A DNA stretch of 64,000 nucleotides from Adenophora triphylla var. japonica. Taxonomy: Eukaryota > Streptophyta > Magnoliopsida > Asterales > Campanulaceae. Shown here piece after piece: positions 12,051 to 21,637 of this stretch. The DNA is taken from the NCBI GenBank assembly GCA_022495995.1, contig JAFEMH010000073.1:340001-404000 (forward strand). The letters run 5' to 3'. A model generated the notes under the pieces. It was not told the DNA's origin, did no database searches, and was given only the letters and a program-made list of their open reading frames with translations. Numbering within the stretch: position 1 is the first letter of the stretch; the number at the start of each line of letters is the position of its first letter. The position numbers and the translations under genes were made by a program.

Positions 12051-12910
12051 TTGATAAAAAACTATTTCAAAGAAAGTACTCAGGTATAAAATTATGAACA
12101 TTAAAATGTGGTGTAAATACAAATTGATCGGAATTGAAGCTTCATTTTCAATTTGTGTTAATTTGATTTATTTTTTATTAAACTTAAAAATTAGTTATAA
12201 ATATGCATATTAATGAGTGTACTTTATTAAATGAAGGTATTCAATGAAGCTATTTAATGAAAGCTTAAAAATGTATTTAGTCTCTATTTTGTCTAGATTC
12301 AAGTTTTGAAAGAAAAATGAGTGAGCTCAAGTTGTCTATGGAATTGAGTCATTATATATACTCCTGTATAGATTTTGAAAAAGAGGGGATATCTAAAATG
12401 TCTTTATCTCTCTCTCCCTCTCAAAAATGTTATACCCAACCTCATCCCCATTACCGACACCTAAAGTCTTACCCAAACTTAACCCCTCCCTCCGGCCATA
12501 CCACCCACTCCTACTATCCTCCCAACCCCCTTCTTCCTTGCTACCCACACCTCCGCTCCTCCTTTCACCAACCAGTCCCGTCTCTCCGCCATCGTCAATA
12601 ATAGACTCCATCAACCCATTACCTACCATTTGAAATCAAATCACGACACTCAGATTCAAGAACTTCATGAACGATAAAGAGTTGTTTTATCAAAAGCCCT
12701 TACGATTTTCGTTGATTAAACCCAACAACAAACTTCAAGAATTTGTTGCCCGCAAGAAGTTAATTCGTTAATCACATTTTCACGAAATAATAACTAATTC
12801 TTGTTAAATTAAAAGTAAGTACTTTAATGAGAGTTGTTTTTATTATATAATACATATAATGCGGTAAAAGTGTTGTGAGGTTTGATTTTTCTTTAATGAG
12901 ATGATCAATT
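12051..12910. other. Spacer without recognisable genes
   Basis: 12405-12600 is pyrimidine-rich and C-rich (CTCTCCC, CCACC runs) and opens reading frames in several phases at once, a sign of composition rather than coding. If the terminus at 12023 is a Helitron 3' end, this would be its interior. Confidence 0.4.
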
Positions 12911-13180
12911 GACATTTTGAATTCTCGTACTTTGTTAAAAATTCGATTTTAATCATCATTGTTTATTTTTAGAAGTTTTAACAATTGTACTTTAGATAAA
13001 AACTCTTTTTTTTTTCCAAAAAGTCTAAAGTACAATGATTAAAATTGCTAAAAAGTCGTAATTTTCACTAATTTTGGGGAAAATGAGCGAGTATCTAAAG
13101 TATAAGGGTTAAAACTGCTAAAAAATTAACAATGCTGGTTAAAATCAAAGTTTAAGCAAAGTACGAGAATTCAAAATGTC
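12911..13180. mobile_element. Foldback element / MITE with about 50-bp inverted ends
   Basis: The left end GACATTTTGAATTCTCGTAC with TTTG after it is matched at the right end by the inverse CAAAGTACGAGAATTCAAAA with TGTC. The match continues inward with small differences (attcgattttaat against attaaaatcaaagt). Internal pieces such as AATTGTACTTTAGA and TAAAGTACAATGATT form a second, nested inverted pair. No target duplication is obvious and there is no ORF. Confidence 0.7.
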
Positions 13181-13294
13181 GATACGACTAATATGATTTA
13201 GTTATTATTTCGTGAAAATGTGATTACCTTTTTTAGGCAGCAAAATCTTGAAGTTTGATGATCAAATCAACAATAATCTTGAAACTAAAATATT

Positions 13295-13456
13295 AATCCC
13301 TATGTTTCATGATAAAAGTCCAATTAACTTAAATAAGGTTTACTTATTATTTCTTTTATTTTTGTTGGCATTTTTGAAAGTTTGATTTTTTAATTTAACA
13401 ATTTTGAAAATGTTGTTATCTTTTTAAAACAAACAAAAATGGTAACTGAAAATATA
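13295..13456. repeat. MITE-like remnant
   Basis: The sequence aggtttacttatta, then taacaattttgaaaatg and aaacaaacaaaaatgg resembles the interior of the MITE at 41783-42039. Clear ends are missing, so it is probably a truncated copy. Confidence 0.4.
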
Positions 13457-13458
13457 TA

Positions 13459-13741
13459 CTCCCTCCGTTCCATTTAAACCTTCACCATTTTGAAGGTGGC
13501 ACGCAAGTTAAGAAAAAAGTTAGTGGAGTAAGTGTTGTGAGTATGAAAAGTGAGGTTGGAAAGAGAGAAAGTGGGGTAGAAAATAGTGAGTCAGTGTGCT
13601 GTGAGTATAAAAGTTAAGTAGGAGAGATAATTAGTGGGTTGAATAATAATATAAAATATCCATTTAGTTTTAGGAAAGGTCAAGCTTTTAACGGGACATC
13701 CGTTTTGATAAAAGGTGAAGCTTCAAATGGGACGGAGGGAG
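13459..13741. mobile_element. Stowaway-like MITE
   Basis: TA flanks (13457-13458 and 13742-13743) enclose CTCCCTCCGTTCCATTTAAA at the left and TTCAAATGGGACGGAGGGAG at the right. It is 283 bp with no coding potential and is a typical Tc1/mariner-derived plant MITE. Confidence 0.9.
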
Positions 13742-13884
13742 TATATTTTTTTTTGGATTAAGAGAGTATCTTCTATACAAAGACTAAGGGTCTGTTTAAA
13801 TAAAAAAAAAGTATGAGGGTGAGATGGAGAGAAGGGGAAAGACTGAGGGTCAAAATAAAAAATAAAAGCTTACTTCGGATAATT

Positions 13885-13956
13885 TATCAAAGCCTGGTTT
13901 CGATCCAGGGACCTGTGGGTTATGGGCCCACCACGCTTCCGCTGCGCCACTTTGAT
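13885..13956 (-). tRNA. tRNA-Met initiator (anticodon CAU)
   Basis: The 72-nt minus-strand sequence starts ATCAAAGTGGCGCAGCGGAA and has the anticodon loop GGGCCCATAACCC. This is the initiator arrangement with A1 and A-C-C-C after the anticodon. The T arm is CCTGG ATCGAAA CCAGG. The acceptor stem ATCAAAG pairs with CTTTGAT and the discriminator is A. Compared with the usual plant iMet gene, as I remember it, the acceptor stem (CAAAG/CTTTG instead of CAGAG/CTCTG) and the T stem (CCTGG/CCAGG instead of CCAGG/CCTGG) both differ, yet pairing is kept. Oligo-T runs follow downstream (TTTT at 13864-13867), suitable for Pol III termination. The same tRNA primes all three LTR elements here. Confidence 0.92.
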
Positions 13957-14031
13957 TTGGTACTCTTTTTGGGAACAAATTGTATTAGTATTTTAATTCT
14001 TTTCTTCCACATCCTCTTATGCAAACACGTA

Positions 14032-14287
14032 CTCCCTCCTCTCATATTACCTTACCCATTTTGCTATTTTGGGCGTCCCATTTTAAAGTCACACTTTTCT
14101 AAAAAAAAAACTTTTTAATACTTCTTTATTCATGGGACCCACTTGTCATACTCACAATATTTTTCAAATTTACTATTCTCTCCACTCATTCTCTCTCCTA
14201 CCCACTCACAACTCCTACTTTAATAGCATTATTCCTTATTTTTCGTTCTCAACAGTAAACGAGTAAGCTATTATGGGACGAAGGGAG
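14032..14287. mobile_element. Stowaway-like MITE
   Basis: It is flanked by TA (14030-14031 and 14288-14289). The left end is CTCCCTCCTCTCATATTACC and the right end ATTATGGGACGAAGGGAG. It is 256 bp, AT-rich inside, with no gene. Confidence 0.85.
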
Positions 14288-14524
14288 TATACACTTTCCT
14301 TTTGTTTTTAGTTCATCCCAATTTAAATCATATTAAAAAAAATGTAATTTGATTGTGGTTACAAAAATGTACTATAACACATTATTTAAAAATATTGATA
14401 AGTCAAATGCAACATATATTATGAAACTGATGAAGTATAAAGAATGTCGAAAGTCCGTCCAAAAAATAAATGTCGTATTTCTAAATAATAAAACAATCCA
14501 TTGTAACAAAAATAAAGTAGATTA

Positions 14525-14808
14525 CTCCCTTTGTCCCGTTTGAAACTACATTTTTTTATTCAAAATGTTGTCCTATTTGAAACTACACGCTTTTATTTTG
14601 GAAAAGTTTATAATTCTTTAATCAATGAAACATACTTTCACATTCACAACAACTTTTCCCTTTTTACCACACTTTTCTCTCTTCTATCTCATATTTCATA
14701 CTCACAACACCTATTACACTTATAACTTTTCTTAGTTACCTATTCCATTTAAAACTTTTTGTAGTTCATGTGCTTAACTCAAAGTGTGTAGTTTCAAATG
14801 AGACGGAG
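14525..14808. mobile_element. Stowaway-like MITE
   Basis: TA flanks enclose CTCCCTTTGTCCCGTTTGAA at the left and GTTTCAAATGAGACGGAG at the right. It is related to the MITE at 47985-48247 (shared GTGTAGTTTCAA end). Confidence 0.85.
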
Positions 14809-15184
14809 TAAATATATTACAATATTGACAATTTAAATGAAACATTGATTTTTCATTTTGGTATAAATAGACTGTTTAAAGCAAAGCTGTGCTCATTCAT
14901 TCAGCAAAATTCCATTTTTTGAAGAGCTTGAATAAATCATTTTTAATTGCTTGAACATTTAAGGGGAAAACATAATAAAATGTAAATTGTAGATAAGCTA
15001 AACAATAACTTCCTTTCGAAATCCCATTTGAAATATTAATGTGAGACTATCAAACCATAACATAATTATGAATTTCTACATGATATGATAGATGCCAAAA
15101 ACGTTCCGATCAGACCAAATCCAGCAGCAGGTTGTATCCTGACGATTGAATAGCCTGAAAAAGATGAAAAAACACGTAAACTTA
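14809..15184. other. Spacer, one exon-like stretch
   Basis: Around 15070-15150 the minus strand reads YSIVRIQPAAGFGLIGTFLA, then SIISCRNS and a stop. It is hydrophobic and could be the C-terminal exon of a membrane protein, but I do not recognise it. The rest is AT-rich with no gene. Confidence 0.25.
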
Positions 15185-16341
15185 GGCTCCGTTTGTTTCA
15201 CCGTAAACAAAAATTTAAGTAGCATTTTCTTACTAAAAAACAAAATGTAAAAAATCAGAGAGGTAGTATAAAATATTACATTTGCTGAAGCAATTAAACC
15301 GGGCATATAAATGCCTACAAGTCTTGTTATTAAACCTGTTATTACAAAATATAAGAAGTCAGAGAGGTAGTATAATATTACATTTGCAGAAGCAATTAAA
15401 CCTGTTATTACAAAATATAAAAAATAACACACACACACACAAACACAATGGCATAAATGCCCGCCTTGAGAAGCAACAAAGACATTTGCTGAAGCAATTA
15501 AACCTGTTTAACATTAAACCTGTCTTGCTCCACATGAAATGCCTACAAGTCTTTGCAACAGTGGGAACTAGGGGACCAAAAAATTAGCAAGAGAGTACTA
15601 CAAAAATTGTTATTACTAGCAAGGGAGTACAATAAAAATTGCTAGTAATAACAAGTTTTTAATACATCATATCAGAATAGTAATAACAAGTTTTACACAC
15701 ATACACACTATTATCCTTGCCACTCATTGGTCATAAATTTTTCAACCCACTTCCTTCGAAGACTTTCGCTCTTGACCATGAATCCTTCGGCCAAGCTGTT
15801 ATCGGCATTCAAGTGATCAAACACACTACCAAAAAAATCTTCATCCAAAGCATTCAATTTTCATAACCTCTTTGTAAAGATCTTGTCTGTTCACTTTATC
15901 ATCAGAAAGTTTCTTGATAGCGCTTGCAACCTCCCCAATCTGTCCGGCTAATAGATCAAATGTTGCATCCCCATCCTCACGTGGCCTTTTTCGATGAGAC
16001 CTTTTCTTTGATGATATTCCAGCAGTTGAAGTTTCTTTAGGCTTTGTCACCTCTTCATCAAACTCATTATCTTCAACATTTTGAGCGGAGGTATTCCCAA
16101 TGCTAGCTTCCATATCAATGTCATTCAATGATTTCGCAAAAGACCCCGTAGCCATATCCTTCCCAATAACTAGTGACATCTCATCATACATTTCAATTTT
16201 CTTGTTCAAAAACTTGCCGTGAGCAGGATGTGCCTATTTAAAATATCAACAAAATGTTAAAAAATGTTAACATGGCATAGCAGAAGTATAAGCAAGCTAG
16301 TCATGTAGGCCAAGGTTAAAAGAATGTAATTTGCAGGACAA

Positions 16342-16840
16342 ACAAAAAATTTCACTACTTCAGATGTCTTCAGTTTCGGAGTTTTAGTGCTAGAGATTGT
16401 GAGTGGGAAAAAGAATAGAGGCTTTCAACATGAAGGACACTTTCTTAACCTACTTGGCCATGTAAGGATCTAAATAGTGTTTCAAATTGCTTCCAATATG
16501 CATAAAAAGCTAAGCAAAAATGTTTTTCTTTATCTTTTAGGCCTGGAAACTCTATCAAGAATACAGATCTTTTGAGATGATTGATGCATCAGTGGAGGAG
16601 TCTTGCAACTACTGTCAAGTGATACGATCAATTCATGTAGGTTTGCTGTGTGTTCAACAAAGCCCAGAAGATAGGCCAAGCATGTCAGATGTGGTTCTGA
16701 TGCTGAGTAGTGAGGGTGAGTTAGCTACACCTACTAAACCTGGTTTCTTCAATGAAAGACATATTCTTGAAGTGGATCCAATGAGCAAGAACGACTCGAC
16801 TACAGCTGAGATAACTGTCACGTTGTTAACTCCCCAATAG
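16342..16840 (+). pseudogene. S-domain (G-lectin) receptor-like kinase, 3'-terminal fragment
   Basis: Two exons remain. 16342-16461 encodes [34 protein letters not shown], which is kinase subdomain IX onward. It is followed by a 79-bp GT-AG intron (16462-16540). The last exon 16541-16840 encodes AWKLYQEYRSFEMIDASVEE, SIHVGLLCVQQSPEDRPSMS with the conserved kinase Arg of subdomain XI, and a serine/threonine-rich tail ending EITVTLLTPQ and stop. The TVTLL ending is typical of SRK-like kinases. The ectodomain, membrane segment and most of the kinase are absent. The fragment lies inside the Harbinger-type element, antisense to its Myb/SANT gene. Confidence 0.85.
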
Positions 16841-16849
16841 AAAATACAC

Positions 16850-17540
16850 AACAGTTATACCCCGTAACTCGAAGTTCGAAAGTCATTGCAATTTTTGTAA
16901 AGATTCAATGTTGGTCAATTGTAAAGAACTGAATGTCAATTTCAACACACAGTATATCAATTGTAAAGCTATTAGAATGCCAATGCTATTTGCACCTATC
17001 GGGTTCTATTTATGAATTTCACTAACAGAATTCTGATATCACGAAATATTTCAATTGGATTTGTTCAAGCGCTTGACTTGAAATAATCTTTCACAAAGCT
17101 TTATAAATGCTTCACCTAAACCAATAAAGCATGATGAAAGATTCATACTTAACAGCTTCAACAGGCCTTAGCACTGGCTAAATTGACTATGTTCTCATAC
17201 AGTATGAATGCACTCTACCTACTGGAGACAAACATTATTGACATCCTTATTATGTACATAGTAATTGGAGAACACAGGATAAGAAGAATATGTAACATCA
17301 CTTTCTTTATCATGTTACCATACTGAGAACAATAAAGATCAGCAAATATGCAAATGATGCAGAAAACTTGGTTCCAACTTTAAACATACAATCATAGAAC
17401 CATATCAAATCTTTGAGATACAGAACCTTGAGGGGATATGGAAGATAAAGGCAATATCTGTGGTAATGAAAGTTAAGGGGCAATTACATATTAGCAGACC
17501 AACCATTATTTAGCATGTACATTCATTTTGGGACGGAGGG
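16850..17540. other. Former 3' flank of the kinase fragment
   Basis: AT-rich with no coding signal. At 17528-17542 the sequence gggacggagggagta is one terminus of a Stowaway-like MITE whose other end I cannot find. Confidence 0.45.
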
Positions 17541-18000
17541 AGTAATTCTTAAAATTACTAAAAGGAAAAGAATAGTACCAATATTTCCTCATCGTAATTT
17601 TCCGGTGAACATGTTATCTTCATATTATAATCCCATCCAAATCCACTTTTGTTACGAAGCTTTGTGATTGTATTCCATAAACCTTTAATTGTCCTTAGAC
17701 GATTCTCGACATGCTTGGTCTGACATTGAGATCCAAACTTCTCATTCACAAGTGTAGCAGCTCGAACAAAGCTTGAGTGTTTAAAAGTGTTGGAGGGTTT
17801 ATTACCCAATTGAGCTTCCTCCGCTAGTGTTTCAAGTAATAGCCGGTCCATTGGTCCTAACCACCGAACTTTGAATAGACTTGTTATCAATATCCTTTTC
17901 TTTTTCTTTTCCCTTGCCCATTTCTACAATATAAACGAACAAAAATATTTCAGATTAACATTTCTACAAGTAATGTAGAGTTTTTATACAATCAAGATAG

Positions 18001-18177
18001 TGATAATACAAATTAATCCCAAAAAAAGGAAAAAATCAAACTAGATAGTAGCAACATAGTGATAATACAAATTAATCCAAAATAAAGGAAAAAAGCAAAC
18101 TAGATAGTAGCAACATAGTGATAATACAAATTAATCCAAAAAAAAGGAAAAAAGCAAACTAGATAGTAGCAACATAG
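18001..18177. repeat. Three tandem copies of a 59-bp unit
   Basis: The unit begins tgataatacaaattaatcc and ends agatagtagcaacatag. Starts are at 18001, 18060 and 18119. The last copy overlaps the stop codon of the transposase fragment, so the duplication arose from the 3' end of that gene. Confidence 0.85.
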
Positions 18178-18525
18178 TCATTCCACATGTCGCTAGCTAT
18201 GTTATCCCTCTTAGTCGTCCATTCTCTAAATTCTTCCCTCTCTTGTTGTTGTGTTAATTGGACTCTTAGACCTTGATTTCTTGACCCCACTTCGCAACTT
18301 GGATCATTGATAATGATATCACTAGGATCAACTCCCATGATAAAGTTGTGGATAAATAAGCCAACACGATATCTACTTGTACGTGATAAGACCAATGTGG
18401 TTCGAAATCTAGCACACGAAAGCGATTCTTCAAAATTTCAAAACCTCTCTCAATAGTAGTTCTCAAAGAAGAGTGACGGAGATTAAAAAGTTCTTTCTCA
18501 TTTTCTGGTGGATTATCATTACTGA
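18159..18525 (-). pseudogene. PIF/Harbinger transposase, C-terminal fragment
   Basis: Read on the minus strand: ELFNLRHSSLRTTIERGFEI, LKNRFRVLDF, then after a shift of frame LIHNF-like GLFIHNFIMGVDPSDIIIND, and a glutamine/arginine-rich end closing NDYVATI and stop. RHSSLR-IER-F-LK-RF and LHNFI are hallmarks of the DDE_Tnp_4 superfamily near its third acidic residue. Everything N-terminal is lost where copy B of the TPP2 repeat abuts, so only about one fifth of a usual transposase remains. It sits upstream of the Myb/SANT gene on the same strand. Confidence 0.8.
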
Positions 18526-18537
18526 ACTCTTTCTACC

Positions 18538-20560
18538 AAATAGAATAGACAAACTATATACGAAGATTAAAAGAGAGTATAGAGGCTTTCAACCAAATAG
18601 TGATAACTATTGGGTGGGAAGGACCATCCAGTTCGGTATAGAGAGTCATGGAGATCCTACCTACCATGCAAGACTTTCTTAAAAGGGCAGATAGAATAGA
18701 CAAACTATATACGGATATGCAAATGAAGGACACATGTAAAGAGAAAACATCAACACATGTAAAGAGAAAACATCATAAACCTACGTACTTCACATGGGGA
18801 AGCTCCAAAGCCAGCTGCAAGCATCCAGACCAAAACATGATGATTATCGCGTAAAGAGACCCATCGATTACTAAATCTCCATTATATTCCCATTCACAGT
18901 CAATGCGGGATATTCCTGATGAGATATGAACAATTACACATATTACAGTACAAGTAACTAGTATATTAACGTAATATTAATGAAATGTCAATTCATCATC
19001 AGCTTATTTAGCTAGATATGCAGTAGAAGCAGCGACACAGATTAACAAGGAGAAGCAATGTTGACACCTTATCAAACTCATATAGCTGTTTCACAGCTTC
19101 GGATATTGCTTCCCGGTTTTTCTCATCCCACGTTTTCTTTCTTCGCTTCTGTACAAGATAAACACACAAACAATAATATAATTGCAAAAAAATTCTTACA
19201 GTAACTGCAACATTACACATGAAGACAAAGCACACCTTTAGACGGGAGGTTAAAGTGTCTGTGAAAAGCTCATAAACCAACTTACAACCCACGTGCCAGT
19301 CCCCTGAAGGATTGCTCCGAGAAGAATTTAAAACAAGAGAAGCCCCTAGAATAGATTGTTACATAAACAAATTTAAAGTCAGAACAAATCTACTATGTAA
19401 TTGAAGAAAGAAAGGAGGGGGAGGTGGATGGAACTGAAACAACTTTATATCAATCAAACTTTTACATTGTGATGTTCAATAATTGCAAAGAGTGATTAAC
19501 TGCCAAGCAGTGGTGTGTGAAGTACCTGAGGCTCCATGAATACAACAATCGGCATCAGATTTCACCACAGTTGAGGTATCATTATCACCACTCCCGGTAC
19601 TGGGGAAGAAGAGATGAGAGAATCAGGAAGATTTCAAACTAAACTTATTGTGGGAATACAGAAAGTTCATTCCTAAGTGTAAACATTATCATAATGTACA
19701 AATCAAGAATGTCTAGAACGTTTGGCTTCCCATCCGATGTCAATTGCAGTCCTGCTGCAACTGGGTCCTGGCCAATATCTGCAAACAAGCAACAGTATAG
19801 TGACCAGCCATTACCACACCGTCAAAGGATCATGAACTATAAGTGATAAACATAACAAGCAAGCCTTATTTGATGGGATGGCACTATTTACACCCATCCC
19901 TTTTCTATGTACACCCACATTTCTTAATAAATGTATAGTAACATTGTTCATACATGAACATTTGTGGTGCATGCTGCAATTTCAGAGAGGCGATGATGAA
20001 GGGTGTTGGGTAAATGTTGTCCAAATTTAGTGTCTTCATCAAACTCCATCATTTCCTCTCTGAAATTGCAGCATTAACCAAAAAATGACATTGAAATGGG
20101 ATAAGCAACTAAGAAAGTATCGAATTCAGCGTAAGCTTCAATGAACCAATCGGCGTCGATCTCCTTCTTCCGCATGAGCGACGCTACAATTGAACTCATT
20201 ATAATCTAAGTACAGCTCTTGTGAGTGTAAGTGTTGATTTACTCGAGAGGAGGGAGGATAAAGCAATATAGGGGGAGAGAGAGATAGAGAGAGAGAACCC
20301 ACTTGATTTACCAACTTGATTGATACTTATCTTATAAGTGAACAGATGGGAAATCACAAGACTTTTGAAAGTATTCATACGCCCTGTAACAAAGGTTTAC
20401 AATGAAAATGTCAATCAAACACACCCATACCAATATATCTAGTGCTTGATTAAGAAAAGCTAATTAAGATAACTGACTAGTCAACTTGCGTAAGGCCTTC
20501 TCCAGTAGACAGCTTACTTCAGGCGAACAACCAATAGGGGCCTATTTTTACATTGTCACT
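18538..20560 (-). pseudogene. TPP2: Tripeptidyl-peptidase II fragment, copy B (N-terminal half)
   Basis: The most complete N-terminal copy. Minus-strand exons are: about 20100-20190 (MRKKEIDADWFIEAYAEF-like), 19705-19778 (GQDPVAAGLQLTSDGKPNVL, the catalytic-Asp side), about 19527-19603 (STVVKSDADCCIHGASG), about 19226-19353 (GASLVLNSSRSNPSGDWHVG, CKLVYELFTDTLTSRLK) and 19065-19150 (KTWDEKNREAISEAVKQLYE). Compared with copies A1 and C, 30 bp are deleted in the first exon between two ATCGA pentamers, removing the DGRGAVIAIL stretch before the catalytic Asp. The unit joins material that copies A1/C and A2/D hold separately, so it shows the older continuous order. It ends in a broken AEG exon at about 20510-20560. 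Confidence 0.82.
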
Positions 20561-21048
20561 CCTTAACTTAAGAAAATTCATTTATTTTAAGTAAATATTA
20601 TGGTGGAGTTTTTATAACTAAGTTTAAATTTTAAACTTAGAATTAGGCCCTTTTTGGTCCTTAATTTTTAATCTAAAATTTATGTGCAACACTTTCGAAA
20701 TTAGCAATTCTATTTAATGACACAGTTCCTATTGTTTGCTTCAAAAATTACAACATTTGTGATGTAGATAGAGATTACACATTTGCCCTTTATAGTGACT
20801 TTTGGGAGCGAAAATTGACTATCTTGCTTATATATATGTGTGTGTTCAATGATTGTTAAGTCTAAGAGCAGTTTGTTATGTTATGCTCAATTTGAATTTG
20901 AAATGAATATTCTTCTTGTTTTATTACTATTCTTCCTCTCGTCTCCAAATAAGGTTTATGCATTTTTCTTTTTGATGTCACATAATAATAAGTTTCATGT
21001 TTTGCTTTATTTTCAAAATAAAAAACAAAATTGTTTCGACATATATGT
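20561..21048. other. Spacer left of the MULE
   Basis: 20575-20820 matches 10480-10730. The rest is AT-rich and I see no gene. Confidence 0.5.
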
Positions 21049-21056
21049 CATTCTTT
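21049..21056. repeat. Target-site duplication of the MULE (left)
   Basis: CATTCTTT, identical to 40257-40264. Eight to ten bp is the usual duplication length of Mutator-like elements. Confidence 0.8.
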
Positions 21057-21116
21057 GGATATAGTTAAATACACGGCTCCAAAAATACACGGCTCGCCGC
21101 AATTGACGATAATACC
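21057..21116 (+). repeat. MULE left terminal inverted repeat
   Basis: It starts GGATATAGTTAAATACACGG and contains CAAAAATACACGG and GATAATACCC. It pairs with 40197-40256. Confidence 0.7.
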
Positions 21117-21510
21117 CATTTATATATAATTTTTTTTTTTCATTTCAAATTCAATCAAACAAAAGCTCTTCCTCTCCCTCGCTCTCTCTCTACACGACGA
21201 CGACAACACCCAACGGACGAACGACACACCACGACGACGAAGAATGGCTCGAGTAAAAATTCCGGCCGTCCCTGCTGGAGCTTCCGCCGCCGCTACAACC
21301 ACTGCCATCGCCGCCGCCTCCGCTTCTACCACCGTGCCCGTAAAGAAGGTAATGCAATTTGAACGTAATTTAAACCTAATTTTACATTCCCAATGTCTAA
21401 TTTTTGTTTGATTGCTTCAATGTCTTTTTCTTTACATCGTTCATTTTTCTTTCTTTTTATGCATCTCGTGTAATTTTTCTTTCTTTGATATTAACCAAAC
21501 TGGAGAATGC

Positions 21511-21637
21511 ATCTCGTGTGAACTCACACGAGATGCATCTCGTGTGAGTTCACACGAGATGCATCTCGTGTGAGTTCACACGAGATAAATCTCGTGTAAA
21601 CTCACACGAGATGCATCTCGTGTGATTTTACACGAGT
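21511..21637. promoter_or_regulatory. Dyad cluster 1: five 26-bp units
   Basis: Five head-to-tail units start at 21511, 21537, 21563, 21589 and 21615. Each reads ATCTCGTGTGA, a 2-bp centre, then TCACACGAGAT with slight changes. They lie in intron 1 of the PMD gene. An isolated half-unit (CATCTCGTGT) is at 21462. Function is unknown; the shape suits a dimeric protein or an RNA hairpin. Confidence 0.85.

Larger units (their letters stand above)
15725..17893 (-). pseudogene. Myb/SANT-like DNA-binding protein of a Harbinger-type element
   Basis: Such proteins pair with the Harbinger transposase and help it bind the element ends. The 5' part (17558-17893) encodes GPMDRLLLETLAEEAQLGNK, TKHVENRLRTIKGLWNTITK and NKSGFGWDYN, the trihelix-like Myb/SANT fold of this family. 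The 3' part (about 15725-16235) encodes FLNKKIEMYDEMSLVIGKDM, ATGSFAKSLND, a basic patch KKRSHRKRPRED and a helical tail. In the tail the frame shifts near 15855, after EVMKIE; DEDFFGSVFDHLNADNSLAE continues in another frame. Between the two parts lie 1.3 kb containing a receptor-kinase fragment on the opposite strand, so the gene was interrupted. The split could also be a large intron that took up the fragment. Confidence 0.72.
15185..18530 (-). mobile_element. PIF/Harbinger element, truncated at one end
   Basis: TTA (15182-15184) followed by GGCTCCGTTTGTTTC is the expected TWA target site plus terminal repeat of the PIF/Harbinger or Tourist type. Inside lie a Myb/SANT-domain gene and the C-terminus of a DDE transposase, both minus strand, which is the two-gene content of autonomous PIF/Harbinger elements. 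No right terminus is seen: the element stops at about 18535, where TPP2-derived copy B begins. The transposase N-terminus and the DDE core are missing, so it cannot be autonomous. 15240-15560 has several repeats of tgctgaagcaattaaacctg. Confidence 0.6.

Noticed and set aside
12317..12633. Proline/serine-rich frames on both strands
   Set aside because: All phases of this C-rich, T-rich stretch are open, and no domain or splice context supports coding.
16541..16840. Last exon of an intact receptor kinase gene
   Set aside because: Only subdomain IX onward is present. Upstream of 16342 there is no catalytic loop, activation segment, membrane segment or ectodomain.
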